From JAAZPG01 sp012797375 (GTDB taxonomy: Bacteria > Acidobacteriota > Aminicenantia > Aminicenantales > UBA4085): a stretch of DNA of 64,000 nucleotides. The notes under the pieces were generated by a model. The model had not been told where the DNA came from, did no database searches, and saw only the letters and a list, made by a program, of their open reading frames with translations. Position numbers and translations under genes: made by a program. The stretch spans positions 1-64,000 of the forward strand of contig CALMMC010000124.1 of NCBI GenBank assembly GCA_937868205.1, given 5' to 3'. Positions 1-9,021 of this stretch are shown one piece after another. Each line of letters opens with the position of its first letter. The first letter of the stretch is position 1.

Positions 1-743
1 GTATAAGGCGGCGGGAGCTTGTACGGTTTGAAATCCTTCAGCCGCTTGAGAGCGGCCGCCGCTTTTTCCGTGATCAGCGCTCGGGCTTTGGACGGGTGCA
101 GGCCGAGCTCGGCGTTGGCGATCGCTTCCTTGACGACGGCGGTTTCCACGTCGCCGAACAGCTCCCGGGCTTGGGCGGCGATGGCCTGATCCCCGGAGAC
201 GAGAACAACGGGAACGCCGAACATCCCGGCCATCAGACCGTTGATTCCGGCTTCGGGCATCTCGATCCCGTTGATGACGACGCCCAGCAGCCGGGAGGAA
301 ATGTTCGTATGATCGAGGACGGCGTTCGGCGTCCCGGCCCGGGCGTGATACCCGATAAAGAATACGGCATCGAACGTATCGTCGATGCCTTCCATCATGC
401 TCATCGGGCCGCCCGACCAATCCCGGAGGAGCCGGGCCTCGGGCCGCAGGAGATCCGGCACGATGTTGCGGGCCGAGCCGTGGGCGTCCCGGACGACGAT
501 GTCCGTCGCCCCCGCCCGGAGCGCGCCGTCGATGGCCGCGTTGGCGTCCTCGGTCATCGCCCGCCGGAAGAGCTCGTAATCCCGGCCGGACGCCGAGGTC
601 TCTTCCCAGTTGATCAGGCCGCTGACGCCTTCCATGTCGACCGAGATGAAGACCTTGAGCCCGCCGGCGGGCGCCGGGCCGGCGGCGCCGGCGGAAAAAA
701 CGATTCCGCCGGCCAGCAGGAGGGATATCATCATTCTATTCAT
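1..743 (-). CDS. D-aminopeptidase, DppA-like, peptidase family M55 (3' end outside window)
   Basis: The reverse strand reads 247 codons from ATG at 743 without a stop, so the C-terminus lies left of the window. A signal peptide (residues 1-20, MNRMMISLLLAGG...) precedes a full DppA pattern: SVDMEG (D36, E38), DAHG (H88), GYHA (H133) and E164 in EMPEAG. These match the zinc ligands known for Bacillus DppA, a zinc enzyme that cleaves N-terminal D-amino acids. AAGGAAGG lies just before the ATG. The leader suggests action in the periplasm, perhaps on peptidoglycan-derived D-peptides; that substrate is inferred. Family assignment is firm. Confidence 0.9.
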   Translation of the reverse strand, partial: MNRMMISLLLAGGIVFSAGAAGPAPAGGLKVFISVDMEGVSGLINWEETSASGRDYELFRRAMTEDANAAIDGALRAGATDIVVRDAHGSARNIVPDLLRPEARLLRDWSGGPMSMMEGIDDTFDAVFFIGYHARAGTPNAVLDHTNISSRLLGVVINGIEMPEAGINGLMAGMFGVPVVLVSGDQAIAAQARELFGDVETAVVKEAIANAELGLHPSKARALITEKAAAALKRLKDFKPYKLPPPY

Positions 744-838
744 GCCACACCTTCCTTGGAATGATGGGATCATGATAATGAAAACCAGGACGAGCGGCAA
801 GCGGGCGGAAGAAGCGCCGTCCTCGACGGCGGCGGCGT

Positions 839-2392
839 TCAGCTTGAGGATTCCCCCCGTCCCCTCCCGGCTTCCTGCTCCAGGGCGGCGACGACACGGA
901 TCATCGCCTCCGTGTCCAAGCCGCAGTATTCCTCGAGCTGTTTCCGGACTCGAGCTCTCTCGTCCGGCTCGACCCGTCCGAACGTGATCCGCCGATACTC
1001 CCAAGCGGCCTGGCTGCCGTCGCAGATTTCCAAACCCTCATAGCCGGGGCCGCCGGTCACGGCCGGCAGAACGGCCTTCAGCGAGGCGCTTCCGATCTGG
1101 GCGGGATGATAGAAGGCGAAGGTCCGGAACGGAACGAGGAGATCGACGAACCTCTTCTCCGTTTTTTTCCACCAAGCCTTAAAGGCCGGCGCGGCCGCGA
1201 CCGCCTCTTCCACGATTCCGCGCTCGAAAGCGGCGTTATAGCAGATGACCGGGCCGAACTCTCCCAAACAGCCTCGAAGCCGGTCCAGGAATTCCGGCCG
1301 CGGGTCGACGTCCCCGGCGGCGAGATAGGAATGATGCTCCGGATCGGCCTCGGGGGCCGCGACGATGTGGAGGGAAAATTGAAACGGCACTTGCTGATAC
1401 GGGCGCGTCCCGTCATACGCCGGCACGGCGGTTTGAAACGTCTCGAAGTCGAGATAGGAGCGCGGATAGGCGAGCTGTTCCAAAAATTTTCGGAGCTCCG
1501 CGGTTTTGACGAACGGGAGCCCTGTCCGGGCCGCCTCGATCTGGATCATTTGCTTTTTCCCGATCTTCAAGGAAGCCGCGAGGCCGGGGGATCCGGCGCT
1601 GTCTTCAGCCGCATCCTTTCTCTCGATCACCGGCATGTCGCCGATTTTCAAGATGCCCCCGCGAATGAGATGAAAAGCGGCCTCCTTGCTGAATCCGTTG
1701 ACCCTCAGCGGATTGTCAACCGGAAGGAACGCCCAGCAGGCGTCATGGAGGGGACAGAGGAAGGGATCGTCGCAATGGGGGCCGATCGGCGCGTCCGGGG
1801 AGGAGTCCCGCTCGAGCAGGGCGAGCATCGAGCGCAGGTTCGCCTCGACGTTCTTCATTTCTCCGGCGACGGCCGCGGTCACGTCCTCCCGGGCGAACAG
1901 CCGGTCCGCCTCGACCGGACCCCGCCGGACGTACGTGTTGTCGATGTGCATCAGAAAGCACTTCCGGATCTTCAAGCCGCTGCTTTCGGCCGCGAACCGC
2001 TGCAGCGAAAGGTCGAGGATATTGACCGGCTTGACCTCGGTTCCGCTCTTGACCTCGACGATATCCCAGGCCTCGCTTTCGACGGGAACGAGGATGTCCG
2101 CCCTGGCGAAGGCGTGTCGGGCTCCAAACGCCGCCTCATAGAGAGGAACTCGTTTTTTCATGGCCTCCCGCGTCCGGGCCATCAAGTCCGCGAACTTCCA
2201 CGGCTCCCCCTCGATTTCCATCCCCCCCGGGAACAGCGTCTTGGCCAGGGCGCCGACTTCGTGTCCCTGGTCGAAGATCGCCTGGGTGGCCGCGCCGGGC
2301 GGCGGAACCGCCTCCGGCTTTTTATAGTACGTCCAAAACAGCTTCGGGCATTGAAGACCGGCCAGGTACTTGGATTTTGAAATCAATCGCAT
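839..2392 (-). CDS. DUF2779 protein: PD-(D/E)XK nuclease-like domain plus DEDD-type exonuclease-like domain
   Basis: 517 aa, starting MRLISKSKYLAGLQCP as DUF2779 proteins usually do. The N-terminal part looks like a Cas4/AddB-type nuclease: D99 then E113-V-K115, with one N-terminal Cys (C15) and three clustered ones (C207, C213, C219) that could hold a 4Fe-4S cluster. The C-terminal part has RNase H-fold exonuclease motifs: D315-x-E317 (YLDFETF), N386/E390 (YNAAFE), D418 and D493 (YCGLDTE). The biological role of the family is unknown to me. No cas genes or phage genes lie nearby. The fold readings come from motif inspection only. Confidence 0.85.
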   Translation of the reverse strand: MRLISKSKYLAGLQCPKLFWTYYKKPEAVPPPGAATQAIFDQGHEVGALAKTLFPGGMEIEGEPWKFADLMARTREAMKKRVPLYEAAFGARHAFARADILVPVESEAWDIVEVKSGTEVKPVNILDLSLQRFAAESSGLKIRKCFLMHIDNTYVRRGPVEADRLFAREDVTAAVAGEMKNVEANLRSMLALLERDSSPDAPIGPHCDDPFLCPLHDACWAFLPVDNPLRVNGFSKEAAFHLIRGGILKIGDMPVIERKDAAEDSAGSPGLAASLKIGKKQMIQIEAARTGLPFVKTAELRKFLEQLAYPRSYLDFETFQTAVPAYDGTRPYQQVPFQFSLHIVAAPEADPEHHSYLAAGDVDPRPEFLDRLRGCLGEFGPVICYNAAFERGIVEEAVAAAPAFKAWWKKTEKRFVDLLVPFRTFAFYHPAQIGSASLKAVLPAVTGGPGYEGLEICDGSQAAWEYRRITFGRVEPDERARVRKQLEEYCGLDTEAMIRVVAALEQEAGRGRGESSS

Positions 2393-2417
2393 CGCGTCTC
2401 CCGCGCCGCCCGCCGTC

Positions 2418-3530
2418 TCAGCCCGGCCTCAAGGCCCCTTCTCTCCGATAGCGGGTGAACAGGCGGCCCCAGTCGGATTCCTCCAGCCAACGGCGGTACA
2501 GGGGCCCCTCCTTGAGCTTCCAGTGGAGGATATCATGATAGAAGAAGGAATAGAAATTCGCGAAATAAAGAACCGGCGGCCGGGTGAGGACCTTCTGCAT
2601 GAAACGGGTCGGTCCGAACCAAGTCAGCCAGCCGGCGAACTTGTGGAAGCAGAGGCCGACTTGGAATCCCCACTGTTCCGCTCCCGCGGCCTCGTCCCCG
2701 ACGATCTCGATGTCCCGCGGATCCCCGACGCCGAGGCCGTCCTCGTGGGCCATCCTGATGTACGGAATGCCGAGCGGGTCGAAGCCCATCAGCCGGGCCG
2801 CGGCCGCGTCGATCGCGACCTGGTCCGCCCCGGCCAAAAAAACGTCCTTGCGGACAGGCTCCATAACCCGCGGGCCCGGGCCGTTGCCGGCCGTCGTCCC
2901 GTCCATGAGGCAGAAAATCCCGGGGTGGATTTCCTTTTGGATCGCCAGGAGATCGACCAGGGTCTCATGAATGCGGGTGTGGGTCTGGTGGCGCTTGTGG
3001 TTCAGAAGTCCGCCGAAGGCGTTCTTCATCGCTCCGGTCGTGGTCGTGTAGATGTGGCACTTGACCGTCGGCAGGTGGACGATGTTCCGCCCAATGAAGA
3101 AATCGGGGATCCGGAGCGAGCGGCCGTAGATCGCATCCAGGGCCCGCATCCTCGCCCGCGGCTTGAAAGGCACCCAGGCCATGTCTTCATCCTTGAAATT
3201 GAACCGGACCTCGACATCATGGGCCCGGAAGACGGGCTTGTAGCCGTTCAAGTCCTCTCCCTTGAAGGCGTCGGTGACCTCGGTCTTGTTCTGAACGCAG
3301 ACGAGATCGGAGAATCCGTGCTTGCGGAGGGCGAGAATCGTCCCCTCAAGCTGCCAGGGAGTCGTGTTGGCCGAGGGAAAGGGGTAATGCCAGCTGATGT
3401 TGTCCTTGAGAATCGTCGGCAGGCCGCTTTTCAAGGCCTGCGGGCCGCCGGCCAGCTCAAACGCCCGGACGATATCGTCCAGGACGCTCTCGGGCCGGGT
3501 CCGGATGATCGCCACCCTCGCTTTGCTCAC
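2418..3530 (-). CDS. DUF362 domain protein
   Basis: 370 aa from GTG at 3530, which follows AAGGAGGG at a good distance; reading further upstream gives an unlikely basic leader and would cross the promoter at 3562-3567. The opening VSKARVAIIRTRPESVLDDI and the later KCHIYTTTTGAMKN, GLLNHKRHQTH and FCLMDGTTAGNGPGPR are typical of DUF362 proteins. Some relatives carry ferredoxin-like cysteine clusters; none is visible here. Function is unknown. It ends 25 bases before DUF2779 begins, so the two may be cotranscribed. Confidence 0.8.
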   Translation of the reverse strand: MSKARVAIIRTRPESVLDDIVRAFELAGGPQALKSGLPTILKDNISWHYPFPSANTTPWQLEGTILALRKHGFSDLVCVQNKTEVTDAFKGEDLNGYKPVFRAHDVEVRFNFKDEDMAWVPFKPRARMRALDAIYGRSLRIPDFFIGRNIVHLPTVKCHIYTTTTGAMKNAFGGLLNHKRHQTHTRIHETLVDLLAIQKEIHPGIFCLMDGTTAGNGPGPRVMEPVRKDVFLAGADQVAIDAAAARLMGFDPLGIPYIRMAHEDGLGVGDPRDIEIVGDEAAGAEQWGFQVGLCFHKFAGWLTWFGPTRFMQKVLTRPPVLYFANFYSFFYHDILHWKLKEGPLYRRWLEESDWGRLFTRYRREGALRPG

Positions 3531-3561
3531 ATCGCCCTCCTTCCCGGATCCGGGGAAGGGG

Positions 3562-3567
3562 ATTATA
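3562..3567 (-). promoter_or_regulatory. Extended -10 promoter element for the DUF362 gene
   Basis: On the minus strand the sequence reads TGGTATAAT: an exact TATAAT with the upstream TGn of an extended -10. No good -35 is seen. A start about 7 bases downstream gives a leader of about 25 bases carrying AAGGAGGG and the GTG start at 3530. Confidence 0.55.
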
Positions 3568-3607
3568 CCATGTCCCCGGCGGGACCAAGGCCGTCTCCGC
3601 ACCGGTT

Positions 3608-3636
3608 TTGATTCGAGAACGGCATTCGGGTATGAT
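3608..3636 (+). promoter_or_regulatory. Sigma70-type promoter for the PLP enzyme/murA operon
   Basis: TTGATT at 3608-3613 and TATGAT at 3631-3636 are separated by exactly 17 bases. It lies about 65 bases ahead of the ATG at 3701 and is divergent from the DUF362 promoter. Confidence 0.6.
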
Positions 3637-3700
3637 GAGGGGAAGAAGACGGGGCTTCGGCCGGGCCGGAGCCGGCAATATGCTTATGGGAGGAGACCGC

Positions 3701-5104
3701 ATGCCCGACACACCCTCATACGGACCGGGAGTCATGAAGTACGTGGTCGAAGCGCAAAAGCTCATCGCCGAACGAAACGGCTTGATCGCCCGGGCCAAGC
3801 AATGGAAGTTCGACACCGTCGCCGTTCACGGCCTCTACTCGCTCGAAGAATCCTATGTCCGCAACCAAGGCGCGGTCATCGAGCCGCTCTTCCTCTCGGA
3901 TTCCCAGCATTATCGGGACGCCGACGAGCTCGAAGCCGCCCTGGCCTATCTGATTCCCACGTGGTGCTACTCCCGGATCGCCAATCCGACCACCTACTAC
4001 CTCGAATGGACGATGGCCCTCCTCGAAAGCTACAAGGCCGGGGTGGACGCGTCGTGCTTGGTCACGGCCTCCGGGATGGGCGCCATCTCCATGGCCGTCG
4101 ATCCCCTGCTCGTGCGGAAAAACAACAGCGAAAAGATCAATTTCGTCTCCTCCATCCAGGTTTACGGAGGCACGTTCCAGCTCTTCAACCTGCGCAAGGG
4201 CCAGGAGAGAGGCTTGGAAGCCCGCTGGGTCTGCAAGCCCCACCATATCGAGGACTGGGCCGCCAAGGTGGATGAAAACACCCGGTTCCTTTACATGGAA
4301 GCCCCGAGCAATCCCCAGCAGTCGTTCTGCGACCTCCGGGCGGTCGCCGACCTGGCCCACAAGTGGGGCATCCCCTTCATCGTCGACGCCACCTGCGCCA
4401 CGCCGGCCCTGATGCGGCCCCTGGCCCACGGGGCCGACATCGTCGTTCATTCCATGACGAAATCCATCACCATGAGCGGAACGGCCGTCGGCGGGGCTTT
4501 GATCAGCCGCAAGCCGATTACGACCAAGGTCTCCAACGACCACCCGCTTTTCAAGGACAGCTACGCCGAGTACGTGAAGTTCCTTCCCTATCGGGACAAC
4601 GGCCCGGCCGCCGCCCCGTTCAACGCCATGATGGCCTTGAACGAATTACGAACCCTGCGCTCGCGGATGGACCTGGTCAGCCGGAATTGCCAGCAAGTGG
4701 CCGAGTGGCTCTCCGGCCATCCGAAAATCTACCAGGTCGACTACCTCGGCCTTCCCTCCCACCCTCTCCACCCTCTGGCCAAGAAATACATGACGCTTGT
4801 GGATTCCGACGATGGAACGGGGCGGGAAGTCAACCGGTACGGCCATCTCATGGGCTTCCGGGTGGACGGCCCTCCGGAAAACGCCCGCAAGGTTTACGAC
4901 GGCTTCAAGATGATCTACCGGGCCACCGACCTCGGGCGGATCAAGAGCGTCGCCACGATCCCGGCTATTTCCACCCACCAACAGCAGGGCGAGGAAGCCC
5001 GGCGCATGGCCGACGTTCCTCCCCAGCTCATCCGGTTGTGCGTCGGAGCCGAGGATCCGGCCGACGTGATCGCCGACTTGGACCAAGCCCTGAAACGGCT
5101 CTGA
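3701..5104 (+). CDS. Cys/Met metabolism PLP-dependent enzyme (cystathionine gamma-synthase-like)
   Basis: 467 aa. The ATG at 3701 follows GGGAGGAG. The fold type I PLP pattern of trans-sulfuration enzymes is clear: ATYYLEW-like region (NPTTYYLEWTMA), SGMGAISMAV, YGGTFQLF, EAPSNPQQ, IVDATCATP, and the PLP lysine about K254 in HSMTKSITMSG. The protein is longer than the usual 380-400 aa because of an N-terminal extension of about 60 residues. The exact reaction (cystathionine synthase, gamma-lyase or O-acylhomoserine sulfhydrylase) cannot be told from motifs. murA follows after 13 bases. Confidence 0.88.
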   Translation: MPDTPSYGPGVMKYVVEAQKLIAERNGLIARAKQWKFDTVAVHGLYSLEESYVRNQGAVIEPLFLSDSQHYRDADELEAALAYLIPTWCYSRIANPTTYYLEWTMALLESYKAGVDASCLVTASGMGAISMAVDPLLVRKNNSEKINFVSSIQVYGGTFQLFNLRKGQERGLEARWVCKPHHIEDWAAKVDENTRFLYMEAPSNPQQSFCDLRAVADLAHKWGIPFIVDATCATPALMRPLAHGADIVVHSMTKSITMSGTAVGGALISRKPITTKVSNDHPLFKDSYAEYVKFLPYRDNGPAAAPFNAMMALNELRTLRSRMDLVSRNCQQVAEWLSGHPKIYQVDYLGLPSHPLHPLAKKYMTLVDSDDGTGREVNRYGHLMGFRVDGPPENARKVYDGFKMIYRATDLGRIKSVATIPAISTHQQQGEEARRMADVPPQLIRLCVGAEDPADVIADLDQALKRL

Positions 5105-5117
5105 AGGAACGCCGACA

Positions 5118-6380
5118 ATGGAAAAAATCCGAATCCGAGGAGGCCCCGACCTCCCTCTCCGGGGAAGCGTCCGCGTTTCCGGGTCGAAGAACGCCGTGCT
5201 TCCGGCGATCGCCGCCGCCTTGCTGACCGAGAACAAAATCCGGCTGGAGAACGTCCCGCTTGTCCGGGACGTCTACTCCATGATGACCCTCCTCGGCGAG
5301 CTCGGGGCCGAAGGCGACCTGCGGGAAAACGTCCTCGAAATGCAGGTTCCGAGGATTCACCGGGAGGAAGCCTCCTATGATCTGGTCAAGGTGATGCGGG
5401 CTTCCATTCTCGTCCTCGGCCCGTTGGTCGCCCGCTTCGGCAAGGCGATCGTCGCCCTGCCGGGCGGCTGCGCCATCGGCTCCCGGCCGATCGACCTGCA
5501 CATGACCGGCCTTCACAAGCTGGGGGCGTCCATCACCCTGGAGCACGGGTACATCAAAGCCGAAGCCCCTCGTCTTCAGGGCGCCGACATCCACTTTGAG
5601 AAAAACACCGTCGGCGGAACGGAAAACATCGTCATGGCCGCTTCCCTGGCCCGGGGCGAAACGATTCTACGCAATTGCGCCCGCGAGCCCGAGGTCCAGA
5701 ACCTCTGCGAGCTTCTCGTCAAGATGGGCGCGAAAATCGACGGCATCGGCGAAGAAACGATGCGGGTCACCGGCGTCGACTCCCTCGGCGGAGCGGTCCA
5801 CGAGATCATTCCCGACCGGATCGAGGCCGGAACGTACATGGTCGCCGGAGCTTTGACGCGCGGCGACATCATCCTCGACCGCGTCCGCCCCGATCACCTG
5901 GTCACGACCATCGAGAAGCTGCGTTATTGCGGAGCCCGGATCGAAACTCCCGAAACCGGCAAAATCCGGGTCGTCGGATCCGCTGAAATCCATCCCGAGG
6001 ACATCACGACGTCGCCGTACCCGGGATTTCCCACGGACATGCAGGCCCAATTCATGGTCCTTCTGACCCAGGCTTCGGGAACCTCGATCATCACGGAAAC
6101 GATTTTCGACCGCCGCTTCCAGCACGTCAACGAGCTCCTCCGGCTGGGAGCATCCATCGAAGTCAGCGGCGACAAGGCGATCGTCCGGGGACCGTCGCGG
6201 CTGTCCGGAGCGGAAGTGATCGCTTCGGACCTTCGGGCATCGGCCGGTCTTCTCCTGGCCGGTCTCATCGCCGGAGGCGAAACCGTCGTCAACGAGGTCG
6301 AACACATCGACCGCGGGTACGAAGCCATCGAAGCCAAGCTCCGCCAGCTCGGAGCACGGATCGAGCGCATCAAGGAGTGA
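5118..6380 (+). CDS. murA: UDP-N-acetylglucosamine 1-carboxyvinyltransferase
   Basis: 420 aa, the usual MurA length. SGSKNAVLPAIAAALLT holds the substrate-binding Lys-Asn, and PGGCAIGSRPIDLH holds the catalytic cysteine at residue 118 (Cys115 in E. coli), so the enzyme should be sensitive to fosfomycin. It transfers enolpyruvate from PEP to UDP-GlcNAc, the first committed step of peptidoglycan synthesis in the cytoplasm. It is the second gene of the operon that begins at 3701. Confidence 0.97.
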   Translation: MEKIRIRGGPDLPLRGSVRVSGSKNAVLPAIAAALLTENKIRLENVPLVRDVYSMMTLLGELGAEGDLRENVLEMQVPRIHREEASYDLVKVMRASILVLGPLVARFGKAIVALPGGCAIGSRPIDLHMTGLHKLGASITLEHGYIKAEAPRLQGADIHFEKNTVGGTENIVMAASLARGETILRNCAREPEVQNLCELLVKMGAKIDGIGEETMRVTGVDSLGGAVHEIIPDRIEAGTYMVAGALTRGDIILDRVRPDHLVTTIEKLRYCGARIETPETGKIRVVGSAEIHPEDITTSPYPGFPTDMQAQFMVLLTQASGTSIITETIFDRRFQHVNELLRLGASIEVSGDKAIVRGPSRLSGAEVIASDLRASAGLLLAGLIAGGETVVNEVEHIDRGYEAIEAKLRQLGARIERIKE

Positions 6381-6419
6381 CTCCCAAGGGGACGTCCGCA
6401 AGGACCAAGGAGGGCTGCC

Positions 6420-6767
6420 GTGAAAAGAGATTGCATTTTCTGCCGGATCGCCTCCAAGGAGCTTCCGGCCAAGATCGTCTACGAGGATGACCGGATCGTC
6501 GCCTTCGACGACATCCGGCCCCAAGCGCCGGTGCACACCCTGATCATCCCTCGGGATCATTTCGCCTCTCTCAACGAGGTGCCGGCCGGCCGGATGGATC
6601 TCCTTCAGCACATCCTGTCCAAGATCCCGGCCATCGCCGCGGCCAAGGAGGTCAAAGCCGGCGGTTATCGGGTTGTGCTCAACACCGGGCCGGATTCCGG
6701 CCAAGACGTCTTCCATCTCCACTTTCATCTCTTCGGCGGCCGGAAAATGCACTGGCCGCCCGGATAA
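6420..6767 (+). CDS. HIT family protein (HINT-like purine nucleotide phosphoramidase)
   Basis: 115 aa from a GTG at 6420 preceded by CAAGGAGG. DCIFCRIASKE is the typical HINT opening, and DVFHLHFHLFGGR is the histidine triad (H-x-H-x-H-x-x). Cys residues at the start could bind zinc as in many HINT proteins. It likely hydrolyses nucleoside phosphoramidates. The stop is one base before the next start. Confidence 0.93.
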   Translation: MKRDCIFCRIASKELPAKIVYEDDRIVAFDDIRPQAPVHTLIIPRDHFASLNEVPAGRMDLLQHILSKIPAIAAAKEVKAGGYRVVLNTGPDSGQDVFHLHFHLFGGRKMHWPPG

Positions 6768-6768
6768 C

Positions 6769-7248
6769 ATGGCTTATCTCATCGACGGCAACAATCTGCT
6801 GGGCCGCCTTTACGCCGGATATCATCGGGATCCTGCCCACCGGGCGGCGCTCGTGGGCAAGCTTCGCGCCTTTCAACGCCTGACCCGGAGCCGGGTCGTT
6901 CTCGTTTTCGACGGATGCGCTCCGCCCGGCTTCGTCGATCCCGGGAAGGAGAAGTTCGCCGTCTTATTCCCGCCGCCGGGCGAGTCGGCCGACGCCGTCA
7001 TCGTGGACTACATCGAACGGCATCGCGACCGCCGTCACTTGTCGGTCGTCAGCTCCGACCGGGAAATCCGGGCCGTCGCCCGGGAGGCGGGAGCCGCGGA
7101 CGTCAGCTGCGATGACTTCGTCCGGGAGCTGAAAGCCACACTCCGCCGGGGCCGGGAGGCGCGGGAGATGGAGAAAACCGAGGAACGCTCGTCCGCCCTG
7201 GACGTTCAGCTTTGGGCCGAGGCTTTCGCCCGGAAAAAACACGCATGA
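6769..7248 (+). CDS. NYN (PIN-like) domain protein, YacP-like putative RNase
   Basis: 159 aa. The ATG at 6769 lies one base after the HIT stop. MAYLIDGNNLLG, VVLVFDGCAPPG and VVSSDREIRAVAREAGA contain the conserved acidic residues of NYN/YacP proteins, which are metal-dependent ribonucleases related to PIN domains. In Bacillus the relative Rae1 (YacP) acts on the ribosome; whether this one does is unknown. Confidence 0.82.
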   Translation: MAYLIDGNNLLGRLYAGYHRDPAHRAALVGKLRAFQRLTRSRVVLVFDGCAPPGFVDPGKEKFAVLFPPPGESADAVIVDYIERHRDRRHLSVVSSDREIRAVAREAGAADVSCDDFVRELKATLRRGREAREMEKTEERSSALDVQLWAEAFARKKHA

Positions 7249-8108
7249 AAATCGCCGTCATCGGAACCGGGCGGGTGGGGACCTCGCTGGGAAACTCCCT
7301 GGCCCAAGCCGGATATGAAATCGCCGGCCTGGCCGACGCCGATCCGGCGGCTGCCCGGAGGGCGCGGAGGATCATCGGCCGCGGCCGGGTGTTTCGGGAT
7401 CCGGTCGCCGCCCTCCGCTCCGCGGAGGTCATCCTCATCGCCGTGCCGGACGACGCGCTGGCCGGGCTGGCCTCAGTCCTCCAAGCCGGGGAATGGGACG
7501 GGCGGGGCAAAACGCTCCTCCATACAAGCGGAGCCGCGCCCGCCGCCATCCTCGCCCCCTTGGCGAAACGGAGCGCCGCGGTCGGCTCGATGCATCCGGC
7601 CCAATCGTTTCCGACGCCCTCGACGCCGGCCTCGCACGTGCGGGGCGTGATTTTCGGCCTCGAGGGCGATCCGGCGGCCGTGAGGAAAGCGAAAATCCTC
7701 GTTCGCAGTCTGGGCGGTCGGCCCCTTCTTCTCACCGCCGGACAAAAAATCCTGTACCACGCGGCGTGCGTTCTCGCCTCGAACCTGTTCGTCCCGCTGT
7801 TCGGACTCGCGGTCGAGACCATGGCCGAGGCCGGCATTCCCGCCCCGACCGCGAAAAAAGCCCTCCTGCCCCTGGTCGAAGGAACTTTACGAAACGTTAA
7901 AATCCTTGACGCCGAAAACGCCCTGACCGGCCCCCTGGCCCGGCTCGATTATGAAACGGTCGCCCGGCAGATGCGGGCGCTTCGCCGGGTCCCCCGGGCC
8001 CGGGACGCGTACCGGACCATCGGCTTGGCGGCCCTGGAATTGGTGAAGAAACGGGGGATTCCGGACGCTCGGGTCAAACGGCTCCGGGCTCTGCTGGAAG
8101 GAAAATAA
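7245..8108 (+). CDS. Rossmann-like/DUF2520 NAD(P)-dependent oxidoreductase
   Basis: 287 aa. ATGA overlaps the stop of the preceding gene, so translation is coupled. MKIAVIGTGRVGTSLG is a GxGxxG nucleotide-binding loop, IAVPDDAL follows, and GSMHPAQSFPT with the C-terminal DYETVARQMRAL region is diagnostic for the DUF2520 family, which is related to 6-phosphogluconate dehydrogenase and P5C reductase. Substrate unknown. Its last 35 bases overlap the 3' end of convergent murB. Confidence 0.83.
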   Translation: MKIAVIGTGRVGTSLGNSLAQAGYEIAGLADADPAAARRARRIIGRGRVFRDPVAALRSAEVILIAVPDDALAGLASVLQAGEWDGRGKTLLHTSGAAPAAILAPLAKRSAAVGSMHPAQSFPTPSTPASHVRGVIFGLEGDPAAVRKAKILVRSLGGRPLLLTAGQKILYHAACVLASNLFVPLFGLAVETMAEAGIPAPTAKKALLPLVEGTLRNVKILDAENALTGPLARLDYETVARQMRALRRVPRARDAYRTIGLAALELVKKRGIPDARVKRLRALLEGK

Positions 8109-9021
8109 CCTCCTCCTCCAGCCGGATGCCGAAACGATCCATCACCCGCTCCTTGAGGAGGTCGGCCAGCTTGCGGACATCGGCGGCCGTCGCCCCGCCG
8201 CGATTATAGAGAAAATTCGCATGGCCGTGGAAGACGGCCGCCCCGCCGACCGTCGTCTCCTTGGCTCCGACTTGTTCGAGCAGCTTGCCCGCGGCCAGCC
8301 GCGTTCCCTCGGAACTCAAGGGATTCTTGAAAAAGCTTCCGGCATAAGCCGTATCCCGCGAGGGATGACGCTCCGTCCGTAAGGCGATATAGGAATCCAT
8401 ACAGGTCCCGATTTTCGTTTTATCGGCCGGAACCGCCCGGAAAGCCGCGGACAGGAGGATTTCCCGGGTTTTTTTGAGGCGGGAATCCCGGTAGGCGAAC
8501 GATAAATCCGCCGGGCGGGCCTTTATCCGTTCCTTTCCGCCGGGATCCAGAAGATCGGCTTCCTCCAGGACATCGCCGATCGAGCAGCCGAACGCCCCCG
8601 CGTTGCCGTAAACCGCCCCCCCCACGGGTCCGGGGATGCCGGCCAGGAATTCCAAGCCGCCGAGGCCGCGATCTCGACAGTATCCCGTGAGATCCGAAAG
8701 AGGGGTCCCTGCTTGGACGATCAGGCGGGAGGATTTCGGTTCGAAGATGAATCCGCGGCATGCCACCCGGATGATCAAACCGCGGTAGCCGGCGTCGTCG
8801 AACAGAAGATTGAATCCGCCCCCGATCACGTAATGCCGATATCCGGAGCCGGAGGCCAGCTCAACAACCGTCCGGAGCTCGTCGGCCGCGGCCGCCTCGA
8901 AATAGTGATCGGCCGGGCCCCCGATCCGAAAATTCGACAGGCTTTCCAGCCGGATCCCGGCCGAGGGGCGCCGGCCGGTTTTTTCCTCGATCAATCGGGC
9001 GATATCAACCATCAGGCGCAT
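8074..9021 (-). CDS. murB: UDP-N-acetylmuramate dehydrogenase
   Basis: 315 aa from ATG at 9021 (MRLMVDIARL); the second ATG at 9012 is possible and neither has a clear ribosome site. FAD-binding motifs VIGGGFNLLFDDAG and LAGIPGPVGGAVYGNAG, and the active-site AGSFFKNP serine, identify MurB. It reduces UDP-GlcNAc-enolpyruvate to UDP-MurNAc with NADPH, the step after MurA. The short form of the substrate loop suggests type II MurB. It converges on and overlaps the DUF2520 gene by 35 bases. Confidence 0.93.
   Translation of the reverse strand: MRLMVDIARLIEEKTGRRPSAGIRLESLSNFRIGGPADHYFEAAAADELRTVVELASGSGYRHYVIGGGFNLLFDDAGYRGLIIRVACRGFIFEPKSSRLIVQAGTPLSDLTGYCRDRGLGGLEFLAGIPGPVGGAVYGNAGAFGCSIGDVLEEADLLDPGGKERIKARPADLSFAYRDSRLKKTREILLSAAFRAVPADKTKIGTCMDSYIALRTERHPSRDTAYAGSFFKNPLSSEGTRLAAGKLLEQVGAKETTVGGAAVFHGHANFLYNRGGATAADVRKLADLLKERVMDRFGIRLEEEVIFLPAEPGAV

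Noticed and set aside
96..764. Long plus-strand frame opposite the D-aminopeptidase
   Set aside because: It is an antisense frame; the reverse strand gives a clear M55 protein with signal peptide and metal ligands.
839..2392. Cas4-like region as part of a CRISPR system
   Set aside because: No repeats or other cas genes; the whole protein matches DUF2779.
1106..3611. Long plus-strand frames opposite the DUF2779 and DUF362 genes
   Set aside because: Composition is Arg/Asp/Gly-rich shadow coding of high-GC DNA with no motifs; the minus-strand products are recognisable.
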